Positions 31,677-40,965 of a DNA stretch of 64,000 nucleotides are shown piece by piece. Each line of letters begins with the position of its first letter. The first letter of the stretch is position 1. The DNA comes from Geodermatophilus nigrescens (GTDB taxonomy: Bacteria; Actinomycetota; Actinomycetes; Mycobacteriales; Geodermatophilaceae), in assembly GCF_900129495.1 (NCBI RefSeq), contig NZ_FQVX01000001.1:682001-746000 (forward strand), given 5' to 3'. The position numbers and the translations under genes were made by a program. The notes below the pieces were generated by a model that saw nothing but the letters and a program-made list of their open reading frames with translations, did not search any database and was not told where the DNA came from.

Positions 31677-32987
31677 TCAGGCCGCGGTCACGAGCCGGTG
31701 CAGCATCGCCCAGGCGTCGTCGGGGGAGGTGCTGTCCTCCAGCGCCTGGCGCAGGAAGGCGTCGATGGCGGGGGAGAGCAGCCGGGCGCGGTCGACCAGC
31801 GGGTCGCTGCCGGCCTGGTAGGCGCCGATCTCCACGAGCTCCTTGACGTCGCGCAGCGCGCCCATGAGGCGGCGCATCTCGCGGGCGTCGGCCATCCGCG
31901 CCGGTGCGGTGACCGCCCCGGCGACGCGGGAGATCGACTCGAGCACGTCGACGGCGGGGAAGTGGCCGGCGGTGGCGAGCCTGCGGGTGAGCACGACGTG
32001 CCCGTCGAGGATCGAGCGGGCGGTGTCGGCGATGGGCTCGTTGTGGTCGTCGCCCTCGACGAGCACGGTGTAGAGGCCGGTGATCGACCCGGTCGCGCCG
32101 GGGCCGGCCTTCTCCAGCAGCCGCGGCATCATCGCGAACACGCTCGGCGGGTAGCCGCGGGTGGCCGGGGGCTCGCCCGCCGACAGGCCGACCTCGCGCT
32201 GGGCCATGGCGGTGCGGGTGATCGAGTCCATGAGCAGCAGGACGTCGCGGCCCTGGTCGCGGAAGCCCTCGGCGATGCGGGTGGCCACGAAGGCGGCCTT
32301 GAGGCGCACCAGCGGCGGCTCGTCGGAGGTGGCCACGACGACGACGGTGCGCGCCATGCCCTCCTCGCCGAGGTTCTCCTCGAGGAACTCCTTCACCTCG
32401 CGGCCGCGCTCGCCGATCAGCCCGATGACCCGGACGTCGGCCTCGGTGCCGCGGGTGATCTGCGCGAGCAGCGTGGACTTCCCGACGCCGGAGCCGGCGA
32501 AGATGCCCAGGCGCTGGCCCTTGCCGACCGGCACGAGGGTGTCCAGCGCGCGGACGCCGACCGGCAGCGGCTCCTCGACCCGCCGGCGCGACAGCGCGTG
32601 CGGCGTCTCGCTGGCGAGGTCGACCCAGTCGATGCCCCCGCCGCTGCCGGCGCCGAGCGGGCCGTGCCCGTCGACCGGGCGGCCGAGGCCGTCGAGCACC
32701 CGGCCGAGCAGGGCCTGGCCGACGGGCACCTGCAACGGCCGGCCGGTGTTGCGCACCGGGGCGCCGGCGTGCACGCCGGAGATCTCGCCGAGCGGCATGC
32801 AGGTCAGCCGGTCGCGGGAGACGGCGACGACCTCGGCGAGCAGGCCGGAGCCGACCTCTACCAGGTCTCCGACGGCCCCGACGACGCCCTCGACGGTGAG
32901 CGTGAGCCCCATGGCGCCGACGACGGAGCCGGTCAGCTGGGGGCGGGCGGCCAGGCGGGCCCGCTCGAAGAGGGCGGCGGCGCTCAC
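31677..32987 (-). CDS. fliI: flagellum-specific ATPase FliI
   Basis: Export ATPase of 436 residues, F1-beta-like. Walker A GIFAGSGVGKSTLLAQI (about 160), Walker B-like DVLLLMDSITRTAMAQREVGL, and the signature PPATRGYPPSVFAMMPRLLEKAG are all intact. It energises substrate delivery to the export gate with FliH and FliJ. The GTG start at 32987 fits family length and overlaps the fliH stop. Confidence 0.97.
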   Translation of the reverse strand: MSAAALFERARLAARPQLTGSVVGAMGLTLTVEGVVGAVGDLVEVGSGLLAEVVAVSRDRLTCMPLGEISGVHAGAPVRNTGRPLQVPVGQALLGRVLDGLGRPVDGHGPLGAGSGGGIDWVDLASETPHALSRRRVEEPLPVGVRALDTLVPVGKGQRLGIFAGSGVGKSTLLAQITRGTEADVRVIGLIGERGREVKEFLEENLGEEGMARTVVVVATSDEPPLVRLKAAFVATRIAEGFRDQGRDVLLLMDSITRTAMAQREVGLSAGEPPATRGYPPSVFAMMPRLLEKAGPGATGSITGLYTVLVEGDDHNEPIADTARSILDGHVVLTRRLATAGHFPAVDVLESISRVAGAVTAPARMADAREMRRLMGALRDVKELVEIGAYQAGSDPLVDRARLLSPAIDAFLRQALEDSTSPDDAWAMLHRLVTAA

Positions 32988-33811
32988 GCGGGACCGCCGC
33001 CGGCGAGGACCGCCCGCACCCGGGCCAGCGCCGTGGACAGCTGGGCGTCGACCCGGCGCGGCCCGCACTCGGCGACCGCGCCGGCGCGCTCGACGGCGTC
33101 GTCGCCGAGGACGGTGACCGACGGCGGCAGGGCGGCCAGCGCGTGCGGCGGGACGTCGGCGAGGTCGTCGGGGTGCAGCCGGACCACCGCGGGGGCGTCG
33201 GCGGGCACGAGGGTGAGGGCGCGGCGCAGGGCGTCGACGCCGGCGGTGGTGGTCGCCGAGAGCTCGCGGCCGAGCAGCTCCTCGACGAGGGTCAGCACGC
33301 CGTCGACGACCGTGTCGCGGACGTCGTCGGCGGTGGGCACCGCCGCGGCGTCGAGGGCGGCGACGGCGGCACCGAGCGCCGCCGTCGCCGAGGCCATCCG
33401 GCGCTCCCAGCGGGCCTGGACGTCGGCCAGCCGCGCGGCGGCCTCGGCCTCGGCCTGCGCGATCACGTCGGCGGCCGCGGCGACGCCGGCGGCGTGCCCG
33501 GCGCTGTAGCCCTCGTCGTGCGCGAAGGCGCGCAGCCGGGCGAGCTCCTCGGCGTAGACGTCGCCGAGCCGCAGCACGCCGCGGCCGTTGGGCACCGGGA
33601 CGTCGGCGGCGCGGCGCGGCGCCTGCCGCCGCTCGACCACGACCTCGGGGGCCGTGGCGACGACGGGGGAGGGGCCGGCCGGCTGCGGGGGCGCGGGGCG
33701 GGGACGCGGGGGGACCGTCGTCCCCGCGACCGACCGGTAGGGGGCCGCCGCGCTGGCCGAGGCCCCGCGCAGCAGCACCGACTCCCGGCGGCCGTCAGGC
33801 GACGAACTCAT
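32984..33811 (-). CDS. fliH: flagellar assembly protein FliH
   Basis: Peripheral stator of the export ATPase, 275 residues. An N-terminal Pro/Arg-rich region precedes a coiled coil with GYSAGHAAGVAAAADVIAQAEAEA (about 100-150) and a C-terminal V-ATPase-E-like globular part (LVEELLGREL, VVRLHPDDLADV). Assigned from layout and from its place between fliG and fliI. The ATG at 33811 is chosen; a GTG at 33820 is also possible. Overlaps fliG by 17 bp. Confidence 0.87.
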   Translation of the reverse strand: MSSSPDGRRESVLLRGASASAAAPYRSVAGTTVPPRPRPAPPQPAGPSPVVATAPEVVVERRQAPRRAADVPVPNGRGVLRLGDVYAEELARLRAFAHDEGYSAGHAAGVAAAADVIAQAEAEAAARLADVQARWERRMASATAALGAAVAALDAAAVPTADDVRDTVVDGVLTLVEELLGRELSATTTAGVDALRRALTLVPADAPAVVRLHPDDLADVPPHALAALPPSVTVLGDDAVERAGAVAECGPRRVDAQLSTALARVRAVLAGGGPA

Positions 33812-34874
33812 CGTCCCCACCGCGCGAGATGGTCAGGACGCCCTGCTCCTCGAGCGTGCGGATGACCGCGACGATCTTGCCCTGCGACTCCTCGACCGTG
33901 CGGGCACGGACCGGGCCGAGCAGCTCGATCTCCTCGGCGAGGTTCTCCGCGGCGCGCTCGGAGAGGTTCCGCACGACCTTGTCCCGCACGTCGGGGCGCA
34001 CGCCCTTGAGCGCGGTGGCCAGGTCGTTGGCCTCGACCTCGCGCAGCACCAGCTGCATCGAGCGGTCGTCGATGGTGGTGATGTCCTCGAAGACGAACAT
34101 CTGCGCGCGCACCTGCTCGGCCAGCTCCGGGTCGGAGCTGTCGAGCCACTCGAGGATCGAGCGCTCGGTGGGCCGCGGCGAGCGGTTGATGATCTCGACG
34201 AGGGTCTCCACGCCGCCGACGGTGGACATGTCCTGGTGGGCGAGCAGCGAGCCCATGCGCCGGCCCAGCTCCTCCTCGACCAGGCGCACCATCTCCGGGG
34301 AGGTGCGGTCCATCGTGGCGATGCGGTGGGCCACCTCGGCCTGCTGCTCGGGCGAGAAGCCCGAGAGCACCTCGGCCGACTGCGCGGCCGAGAGGTGGGC
34401 GAGCACCAGCGCGATGACCTGCGGGTGCTCGTCCTTGAGGAAGGTGACCAGCTGGCGGACGTCGGCGTTGCGCAGCGAGGCGAACGGGACCTCGGTGTAG
34501 ACGACGTTGAGGCGGGCGAGGATGCCCTCGGCCTTGTCCTCGCCGAGGCCCGCCGCGAGGATCTCGCGGGCGAAGTCGACGCCGCCGCGGCCGACGAAGC
34601 GCTGGGCGTTCATCAGCTGGTGGAACTCGCCGAGGACGCCGTCGACGTCCTCGGGCTCCACCGAGCCGAGCTTCATGATCTCGCGGGTGAGCGCCTCGAC
34701 CTCGCGCGGGCGCAGCTTCGACAGCAGCAGCCCGGCCTCCTCCTTGCTCATCTGGGCGAGGAAGACGGCGGCCTTGCGCAGGCCCGGCAGCTCCGGGCGC
34801 GGGGGCCTGGCCGGCAGGGCGGGCAGGTTGGTCCCGCCCGCGCCCACCAGCGGCTCGACACTGGCGAGCGTCAC
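33795..34874 (-). CDS. fliG: flagellar motor switch protein FliG
   Basis: Rotor protein of 359 residues that joins the MS ring to the C ring and contacts MotA. Conserved elements: GLRKAAVFLAQMSKEEAGLLLSKL at the N domain, the EHPQVIALVLAHL armadillo motif, and the torque helix region FVFEDITTIDDRSMQLVLREVEANDLATALKGVRPDVRDKVVRNLSERAAENL with its charged residues. GTG start. About 30 Pro-rich residues precede the core. Confidence 0.97.
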   Translation of the reverse strand: MTLASVEPLVGAGGTNLPALPARPPRPELPGLRKAAVFLAQMSKEEAGLLLSKLRPREVEALTREIMKLGSVEPEDVDGVLGEFHQLMNAQRFVGRGGVDFAREILAAGLGEDKAEGILARLNVVYTEVPFASLRNADVRQLVTFLKDEHPQVIALVLAHLSAAQSAEVLSGFSPEQQAEVAHRIATMDRTSPEMVRLVEEELGRRMGSLLAHQDMSTVGGVETLVEIINRSPRPTERSILEWLDSSDPELAEQVRAQMFVFEDITTIDDRSMQLVLREVEANDLATALKGVRPDVRDKVVRNLSERAAENLAEEIELLGPVRARTVEESQGKIVAVIRTLEEQGVLTISRGGDDEFVA

Positions 34875-34947
34875 AGCCCCTCCTCGCTGGCGCTCGTCGG
34901 ACCTGCTCCGCAGGTCGCGGTACCCATGAGTGACCTCGCGAGCTCGG

Positions 34948-36546
34948 TCACTTCACATCACTGAGCCAACCGCGCAGCATCTGCGCCACCTCGTCGGGTC
35001 GTTCGCTGACCATGGTCGAGATCTCCCCTCGCACGCGCTGGCGCTCGGCGGCCTCCAGCTCCAGGGCCCGGTTGTCCAGGACGGCGGTGTCGTCGCGGGA
35101 GCTGGCCACGCGCAGCCGCTCCAGCTCGGCCAGCAGGCCGTCGTCGAGGTCGAGCGGCTCGTCGTCCTCGTCCTCCTCGTCGTCGCGGCCGCGGCGGGAC
35201 CGCAGCCAGACGACGAGCACCAGCAGGGCGATGCCGAGCGCGATGCCGCCGGTCTTGATGAGCGACCACATCTGCGCCTGCTGCTCGGCCTCGCGGGCCG
35301 CCGTCATCTCCGCGGCCGCGGCGTCGGCGGCGCTGGTGTCGAACTGCAGCGAGGCGACGCTGATCGCGTCCCCGCGGGCCTGGTCGAGGCCGACGGCGTT
35401 GCTGACGAGGTTCTGCACCTGCGCGGTGTTGAGGCCGCCGGCCACGGTGTCGTTCATGACGACCGCGACGGTGAGCCGGTTGACCTCGCCGGGCGCGGTC
35501 ACGGTGTTCTCGACGGTCTGGCCGACGGCGTTGTTCGCCGTCGTGCTCTCGGTCGAGTAGGTGGAGTTGCCGCCGCCGGTGCCGTTCGCGGCGTCGGCGG
35601 TGTTCTCCGGGCCCAGGACGCCCCCGACCGCGGAACCGTCGCCGGTGTACTGCTCGGTGGAGGTCTGCTCGCTGATCGGCGGGGTGCCCTCGGTGTACTG
35701 GTAGCTGGTCGCGGTGCTGTCGCGCTGCGACATGTCCAGGTCGGCGCGCACGGAGACGCGCGCGTTGCCGGGGCCGAGGACGGTGTCGAGGATCGACTGG
35801 GCGTTGGCGGCCAGCCGGGTCTCGTAGTCGGTCTCCATCTGCGAGCGGGCGTCGCCCGAGGCCGCCGAGGCGGTCTGGCCGGCGGCCGACAGGAGCTGGC
35901 CGGTCGAGTCGCTGACGGTGACCTGCTCGGGCTCCATCCCCTCGATGCTCGAGGAGACCAGGTTGGTGATCGACTGGATCTGCTCGCCGGAGAGCTCGGT
36001 GCCCGGCGTCAGGTCCAGGAGCACCGAGGCGGTGGGCTCGCCCTCGTCGGAGGCGAAGACCTCGTCCTCGGGCAGCGCGACGTGCACGACCGCCTGCGAG
36101 ACGCCGTCGAGCGCCTCGAGGGTGTTCGCGAGCTCGCCCTCGATGGCGCGCTGGTACTGCACCTGCTGCTGGAACTCGCTGGTGGTGATGCCCTGCTCGT
36201 CGAGCAGCGCGTACCCGGTGTCGGAGCCGGCGGGCAGGCCCTGGCCGCTCATCTGCAGGCGCAGGTCGTAGACCGCGTCGTTGGCGACCATGATCGTCCC
36301 GCCGCCGTCGGCGAGCTCGTAGGCGACACCGGAGGCGTTGAGCTCGTCGACGATCGCCGAGGCGTCGGTCGAGGCCAGGTTGGAGAACAGCGGCGCCATG
36401 GTCGGCGTCGTGATCCAGCGGTAGAAGAAGAAGCCGCCGAGCGCCAGCCCGGCCACCAGCAGGCCGATGACGACCTTCTGGCCCAGGCTGATCGTGGCGA
36501 GGGTGCTGCGCACCTTCGCCAGCGGCCCAGCCAGTGCGGCGGGCAT
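34948..36546 (-). CDS. fliF: flagellar MS-ring protein FliF
   Basis: Basal-body ring protein of 532 residues with two transmembrane helices (about 27-45 and 425-445) around a periplasmic ring-building part. YscJ-like domains carry APLFSNLASTDASAIVDELNASGVAYEL and LALPEDEVF-like motif (VALPEDEVFASDEGEPTASVLLDL). The cytoplasmic C-terminus (LERLRVASSRDDTAVLDNRALELEAAERQRV ... VAQMLRGWL) binds FliG. Start ATG overlaps the fliE stop by 1 nt. Confidence 0.96.
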   Translation of the reverse strand: MPAALAGPLAKVRSTLATISLGQKVVIGLLVAGLALGGFFFYRWITTPTMAPLFSNLASTDASAIVDELNASGVAYELADGGGTIMVANDAVYDLRLQMSGQGLPAGSDTGYALLDEQGITTSEFQQQVQYQRAIEGELANTLEALDGVSQAVVHVALPEDEVFASDEGEPTASVLLDLTPGTELSGEQIQSITNLVSSSIEGMEPEQVTVSDSTGQLLSAAGQTASAASGDARSQMETDYETRLAANAQSILDTVLGPGNARVSVRADLDMSQRDSTATSYQYTEGTPPISEQTSTEQYTGDGSAVGGVLGPENTADAANGTGGGNSTYSTESTTANNAVGQTVENTVTAPGEVNRLTVAVVMNDTVAGGLNTAQVQNLVSNAVGLDQARGDAISVASLQFDTSAADAAAAEMTAAREAEQQAQMWSLIKTGGIALGIALLVLVVWLRSRRGRDDEEDEDDEPLDLDDGLLAELERLRVASSRDDTAVLDNRALELEAAERQRVRGEISTMVSERPDEVAQMLRGWLSDVK

Positions 36547-36890
36547 CAGACCGGCATCCTCATGATCTCGGTGAAGGCCTCGACGGCCTTGTTCTTGATC
36601 GTCACGACCATCTCGGTGGCCACCGAGGACTCCTGGGCGGCGATCATGTAGTCGTGCACGTCACGCAGGTCGCCGGTGGCCGCCTGGACGGCGAGGGCGT
36701 CCTTGCTGGACTGCAGGCTGCCGAGCTCGTCGAGCGCGCCGGTGAGGGCGGCGGCGAAACCGTCGGCCGAGGCCTGGGTCGCGGCCTGCGGGGCCTGCGC
36801 CGCCTGGGTGGCCTGCGCGGCGTCGATGCCGCCGAGCGCGCCGAACGCGGGGAACGTGGGCAGCGAGACGCCGCCGACGGGGGAGGTCAT
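36546..36890 (-). CDS. fliE: flagellar hook-basal body protein FliE
   Basis: MS-ring to rod adaptor of 114 residues, the usual size. The conserved C-terminal half reads [41 protein letters not shown]. The first 40 residues are Ala/Gln-rich. ATG start; 5 nt after flgC. Confidence 0.95.
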   Translation of the reverse strand: MTSPVGGVSLPTFPAFGALGGIDAAQATQAAQAPQAATQASADGFAAALTGALDELGSLQSSKDALAVQAATGDLRDVHDYMIAAQESSVATEMVVTIKNKAVEAFTEIMRMPV

Positions 36891-36895
36891 GCTGG

Positions 36896-37294
36896 TCAGC
36901 CCTTCCCGAGCTGGAGCGCGGCCTGGTAGGCGTTCGTCGCCCGCTCGAGGGCCGCGATGTTCGCCTGGTAGCCGCGCTGGGCCATGATCATCTGGGTCAT
37001 CTGCTCGCCGAGGTCGATGTCCGGGTAGCGGACGTAGCCCTCGTCGTCGGCCAGCGGGTGGTCGGGCTCGTACACGAGCCGGCCCTCGGCGCTGCCGAAC
37101 TCGGCGCGCGCGACGCGCACGCCGCCCTCGCCGGAGCCGTAGTCGACGGCCTGGGCGACGACCATGCGCTCGCGGAAGGCCTCGCCGTCGGTCGAGCTGA
37201 CCGTGTTGATGTTCGCGATGTTGTCCGAGACGGCGTCCAGCCAGCGGCGGTGGACCGACAGGCCGGACCCGGAGATGTCGAGGCCGTCGAACAC
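36896..37294 (-). CDS. flgC: flagellar basal-body rod protein FlgC
   Basis: Proximal rod protein of 132 residues. It begins [31 protein letters not shown], the rod-protein signature, and ends with the coiled-coil helix [32 protein letters not shown] start, 1 nt after the flgB stop. The NxANxNT motif is intact. Confidence 0.95.
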   Translation of the reverse strand: MFDGLDISGSGLSVHRRWLDAVSDNIANINTVSSTDGEAFRERMVVAQAVDYGSGEGGVRVARAEFGSAEGRLVYEPDHPLADDEGYVRYPDIDLGEQMTQMIMAQRGYQANIAALERATNAYQAALQLGKG

Positions 37295-37295
37295 G

Positions 37296-37643
37296 TCAGG
37301 CCGTCCGGAGGGCCGTGCGCAGGCCGTTGTACTTGCCCTCGAGGGCGGTCAGCGCGAACTGGTAGCGCAGGCCGGTCTCGGTGGCGATGACGGTCTCGCT
37401 GTCGAGGTTCACGTTGTTGCCGTCCTCGCGGGTGGGCTCGAGCGAGCGGGCGATGGAGCCGCCGGAGACGGTCGGCGTCCGGCCCTGGCGCAGCTCGTTG
37501 CGCAGCGAGGACTCGAAGTCCGTGCGGCCGGCGAGGAAGCCGGGGGTCTGCACGTTCGCGATGTTGTCCGCGGTCACGCGCTGGCGCTGCGCCAGGCCGG
37601 TCAGCGCCGAGTGCAGCGTGGTCATGGTGACGTCGCTGATCAT
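37296..37643 (-). CDS. flgB: flagellar basal-body rod protein FlgB
   Basis: Proximal rod protein of 115 residues. The core LHSALTGLAQRQRVTADNIANVQTPGFLAGRTDFE is diagnostic. The start at ATG 37643 (MISDVTMTTL) is preferred to a longer frame that would begin at the promoter -10. First gene of the hook-basal-body operon. Confidence 0.93.
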   Translation of the reverse strand: MISDVTMTTLHSALTGLAQRQRVTADNIANVQTPGFLAGRTDFESSLRNELRQGRTPTVSGGSIARSLEPTREDGNNVNLDSETVIATETGLRYQFALTALEGKYNGLRTALRTA

Positions 37644-37776
37644 CGGGCGGACCGCCGGCGGGCAGGGCGGCAGGACACGAGGTGCCTCCGGGTACGTCGG
37701 GGGAGCCCGCGCGCGCGAGCGCGAGGGCGGGGCCGCCGATCCGTGGCGAGAGCAGTGCTGTCCGTGCAGGGGCGAC

Positions 37777-37802
37777 ATCGGCAGCGGACCCGTGCACCTT
37801 GA
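37777..37802 (-). promoter_or_regulatory. FliA-type promoter of the flgB-flgE operon
   Basis: Minus strand TCAAG (37798-37802), 15-nt spacer, GCCGAT (37777-37782). It matches the fliC box in both elements and in spacing and lies about 134 nt before the flgB ATG. Confidence 0.72.
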
Positions 37803-37923
37803 CCACCGTCCGTGGCGCGGGTGACGGGTGTGACGCGGGGAGCGGACGGGCCGGACGGGCCCCGTGTCGCCTCCGGGGTCGCCTCCCGCCCGCGGGAGGC
37901 ACTCCTGCCCCCGGGACGACGAC

Positions 37924-37953
37924 GGCCGGGCCCGCCGTGAGGCGGACCCGGCC
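37924..37953 (-). terminator. terminator after the fliC-fliD-fliS-fliT operon
   Basis: 13-bp arms with one mismatch (37924-37936 and 37941-37953) and a 4-nt loop, 24 bp beyond the end of the FliT-like gene and upstream of the flgB promoter. Confidence 0.65.
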
Positions 37954-37976
37954 GGGTCGTGTGCTGGAGGGTGTCG

Positions 37977-38321
37977 CTACAGGGCGCGGTCCACGAAGGC
38001 GGCTACCGGGCGGGGCCGGTAGGCCATCCGCGCGGCGACGTCGCGCTGGCGCTGGGACTGGGTGATCCGCTCGACGAGCTCCTCGGCGACGGCGAGCTGG
38101 TGCTGCAGCAGCCGGGCCGCGCGCTCGCGCAGGTCCAGGGGCAGCGGCCCGAGCATGGTGGGCGGCGTCCAGTCCTCCATGCGCCGGCCCCAGGCGGCGA
38201 TCTCCTCGGCGCGGTTGCCGCGGATGGAGCGCTCGGCGTCGAGGACCTCGCCCTCCATCTCCTCGAGGACCTCGGCCCACTCGGCGCGCCGGGCCTCGTC
38301 CGAGGAGTGCGCGGCGGTCAT
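37977..38321 (-). CDS. FliT-like small helical protein
   Basis: Protein of 114 residues, predicted mostly helical (EWAEVLEEMEGEVLDAERSI, then ERAARLLQHQLAVAEELVERITQSQRQRDVAARMAY). It follows fliS with a 4-bp overlap, the usual place of fliT, whose product chaperones FliD. Sequence identity to FliT cannot be judged by eye, so the assignment rests on position and fold. Confidence 0.6.
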   Translation of the reverse strand: MTAAHSSDEARRAEWAEVLEEMEGEVLDAERSIRGNRAEEIAAWGRRMEDWTPPTMLGPLPLDLRERAARLLQHQLAVAEELVERITQSQRQRDVAARMAYRPRPVAAFVDRAL

Positions 38322-38701
38322 GCGGTGCCCGCCAGGCTCGCGGCCGCCTGGCGCCAGGCGTCGCGCAGCGGCTCGACGACCTTCAGGCAGGACTCGACGC
38401 GGTTGCGGTCGCCCTTGACGTTGGCCGTCGTCAGCTCGGTGAGCAGCCAGGCGTACAGCGACGCCAGGCGCGGGCCGCCCTCCCAGGCCTCGACCTTCAG
38501 GCTGCTGCGCAGCTCGAAGACGATGTCCTGGGCGTGCCGGAGCTGCTCGCCGGCGGCGTGGCGGTTGCCGGCGGCGAGGGCCTGGGAGGCCCGCTCCAGG
38601 TCCAGCGCGAGCCGGTCGTAGAGCATGACGAGCAGCTGCTGCGGGGAGGCGGTGGCGACCGAGTCGCCCACGTATCGGGCGCGCAGGGCGGCGGCACTCA
38701 T
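38318..38701 (-). CDS. fliS: flagellin chaperone FliS
   Basis: Cytoplasmic chaperone of 127 residues that keeps flagellin unfolded for export. Signature: RYVGDSVATASPQQLLVMLYDRLALDLERASQAL near the N-terminus, then LRSSL, LASLYAWLLTELTTANVKGD. ATG start; follows fliD with a 47-nt gap. Confidence 0.95.
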   Translation of the reverse strand: MSAAALRARYVGDSVATASPQQLLVMLYDRLALDLERASQALAAGNRHAAGEQLRHAQDIVFELRSSLKVEAWEGGPRLASLYAWLLTELTTANVKGDRNRVESCLKVVEPLRDAWRQAAASLAGTA

Positions 38702-38748
38702 GGCGTCTCCTGGGATGCGGGAGTCGGGGCGGGGATGCGGGGGAGGAG

Positions 38749-40077
38749 TCAGGAGGACGAGCCGGACAGGCTCTTGAGCTGCGAGGACAGCCAGCCCGCC
38801 TGGTTCTGCAGCGAGCTCAGCGCCGTCTCCATGGCGGTGAACTGCTTCTGCAGCGTGGTCCGGCGCAGCTCGAGGCGCAGGTCCCAGTCGTCGATGCGGT
38901 CCTGCAGCTGGGCGGCCGCCTCGTCGCTGCTCTTGGCCTTGACGACCAGGGAGCCGGTGACGCTGTCGCCGGCCTCCTTGACGACGGCGAGCAGCCGCTG
39001 GGCGACGCCCGGGACGGCGGTCGCGCCGGTCCCGGTGCCGTGGACGATCGCCTGCGTGCGGGCCGGGTCGGCGGCGAGGGACTTCTCGAAGGCCACGGCG
39101 TCGAAGGTCAGGGCGCCGTAGCGGTCGAGCTCGATGCCGACCTCGGATGCCGAGGTGCCGGCGCCGATGGCCCGGCCGACGGACTCGAGGACCTTGGTGG
39201 CCAGGCCGCGCAGCGTGCTGTCGCCCTTGAGGGCGGCGGTGCTGCCGGTGGCCGTGCTGGTGTGGGTCTTGATGCTGCTCAGCACGTCGTTGGCGGCGGT
39301 GACCAGCTTCTGCACCGCGGCCGTCACGGCCTTCGGGTCGCTGGCGACGTCGACCGTGACGGCCTCCGTGGACACCTTGCTGACGGTGAGCGTCACGCCC
39401 GGCACCAGGTCGGCGAAGGTGTTGGTGGCCGACGTGGCCGAGAAGTCGAGGCTGCCGGTGCCGCCGATGGTCACCTTCGCGTCGGCGCCCTCGTTGACCA
39501 CGCCGGTGGACAGGCCCGAGACGGTGAACCGGCCGTCCTGGCCGGAGGCGGTGGAGGTGAGCTGCAGGCGCTGGCCGGCCTCGCTGTTGACGATGCTCGC
39601 GGTCACGCCGGTGCCCGCGGTGGCGTTGATCTTCTTCACCGCGTCGGCGAGCGTGGTGCCGGCCGGGATGGTCACCGAGACGGCGGCGGTGTCCTGGTCG
39701 GCGTCCTCGACGGTGAGCGTCACGTCGGTCGTCGGGTTCCAGGCGCCGGTGGTGGCCACGGTGTGGCGGGCGGCGAGCCGGTCGACGGTGAAGGTGGTGC
39801 TGCCGGCCGTCGCGCCGGCGGAGGCGGTGGCGACGACGGAGGTCGAGCTGCTGGTCGCGGTGGCCGCGCTGAAGGTGGCGGCCTTGCCGAGCGCCTCGGC
39901 GGCGGTGCGCAGCGCGTCGAACTTGGTGTTGACGGCGCGGTAGGCCTTGGCGTCGTCCTGGGTCGCGGTGAGCTTCCGCTTGAGCAGCGTCTGGGTGTTG
40001 GCCTCGACCGCGATGAGCGAGTCGACGAGCCCACCGACGTCGAGTCCCGAGACGAGACCGGTGTTCAGGCTGACCAC
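38749..40077 (-). CDS. fliD: flagellar filament cap protein FliD
   Basis: Filament cap of 442 residues. The N-terminal FliD domain starts TGLVSGLDVGGLVDSLIAVEANTQTLLKRKL and the C-terminal domain ends in a coiled coil (DRIDDWDLRLELRRTTLQKQFTAMETALSSLQNQAGWLSSQL). The middle is Thr/Ser/Ala-rich, as is common in exported filament proteins. GTG start. It has no obvious promoter of its own; a strong hairpin separates it from fliC. Confidence 0.96.
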   Translation of the reverse strand: MVSLNTGLVSGLDVGGLVDSLIAVEANTQTLLKRKLTATQDDAKAYRAVNTKFDALRTAAEALGKAATFSAATATSSSTSVVATASAGATAGSTTFTVDRLAARHTVATTGAWNPTTDVTLTVEDADQDTAAVSVTIPAGTTLADAVKKINATAGTGVTASIVNSEAGQRLQLTSTASGQDGRFTVSGLSTGVVNEGADAKVTIGGTGSLDFSATSATNTFADLVPGVTLTVSKVSTEAVTVDVASDPKAVTAAVQKLVTAANDVLSSIKTHTSTATGSTAALKGDSTLRGLATKVLESVGRAIGAGTSASEVGIELDRYGALTFDAVAFEKSLAADPARTQAIVHGTGTGATAVPGVAQRLLAVVKEAGDSVTGSLVVKAKSSDEAAAQLQDRIDDWDLRLELRRTTLQKQFTAMETALSSLQNQAGWLSSQLKSLSGSSS

Positions 40078-40119
40078 GACGGTGCCTCCGGGACGGGTGG
40101 GATCAGGGCTGGATGTGCC

Positions 40120-40154
40120 GGTGAGGGGGGTGGCCCGAGGCCACCCCCCTCACC
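40120..40154 (-). terminator. strong hairpin between fliC and fliD
   Basis: 16-bp perfect arms (40120-40135 and 40139-40154) with a 3-nt loop directly after the fliC stop. It probably ends most fliC transcripts or protects their 3' ends, letting a fraction read through to fliD-fliS. Confidence 0.8.
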
Positions 40155-40179
40155 GGGTGGAGCTGGTGGTGCTGGTGGA

Positions 40180-40965
40180 TCAGCGCAGCAGCTGCAGGAT
40201 GTTCTGCGACGCCTGGTTCGCCTGGGCCAGCATCGCGGTCCCGGCCTGGCTGAGGATCTGGGTCCGGGAGAAGTTGGTCATCTCCTGGGCCATGTCCGTG
40301 TCGCGGATCCGCGACTCAGCGGCGGTCAGGTTCTCGACGGTGACGTTCAGGTTGTTGATGGTGTGCTCGAAGCGGTTCTGCAGGGCACCCAGGTTCGCGC
40401 GGTCGGTGGAGACCTCGGTGATCTTGGCCTGCACGGCGTCGCTGCCGCCGCTGGCGGACAGGCCGCTGACGTCGGTGCTCGAGCTGAGGTCGACCGAGAT
40501 GGTGTCGGTGCTGGCGTAGCCGACCTGGAACGAGGTCCCCGAGGCGCCGTTGAAGAGGGCGACCCCGTTGAACTTGCTGTTGTCCTGGATGCGGCCGATC
40601 TCGGTCTTGAGGGCCTCGAACTCCTGGGAGATCGCGGCCTTCGAGTCGTCGTTCTGCGTGCCGTTGGCGTACTGCACGGACAGGTCGTTCATCCGCTGCA
40701 GCATCGAGGTGACCTCGGTGAGGGCGCCTTCCGCCGTCTGCACGACCGAGATGCCGTCCTGCGCGTTGCGGACGGCGACCTTGAGGCCACCGATCTGCGA
40801 GCGCAGGCCCTCGGAGATGGCCAGGCCGGCCGCGTCGTCGGCGGCGCGGTTGATCCGGTAGCCCGAGGAGAGCTTCTCGAGGGACTTGCCCATCTGCGTG
40901 TCGGTGACCGAGAGGTTCCGGTACGCGTTGAAGGCAGCGATGTTGTTGTTGACGCTGAGACCCAT
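40180..40965 (-). CDS. fliC: flagellin FliC
   Basis: Filament protein of 261 residues, a minimal flagellin. The D0/D1 N-terminal part (GLSVNNNIAAFNAYRNLSVTDTQMGKSLEKLSSGYRINRAADDAAGLAISE) and C-terminal part (ESRIRDTDMAQEMTNFSRTQILSQAGTAMLAQANQ) are well conserved, with only about 80 variable residues between, so no large D2/D3 domain. Ser/Thr-rich surface (TDTISVDLSSSTDVSGLSASGGS) offers glycosylation sites. The ATG has the strongest ribosome site of the window, AAGGAGG, 6 nt upstream, a fit to FliW/CsrA control. Confidence 0.98.
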   Translation of the reverse strand: MGLSVNNNIAAFNAYRNLSVTDTQMGKSLEKLSSGYRINRAADDAAGLAISEGLRSQIGGLKVAVRNAQDGISVVQTAEGALTEVTSMLQRMNDLSVQYANGTQNDDSKAAISQEFEALKTEIGRIQDNSKFNGVALFNGASGTSFQVGYASTDTISVDLSSSTDVSGLSASGGSDAVQAKITEVSTDRANLGALQNRFEHTINNLNVTVENLTAAESRIRDTDMAQEMTNFSRTQILSQAGTAMLAQANQASQNILQLLR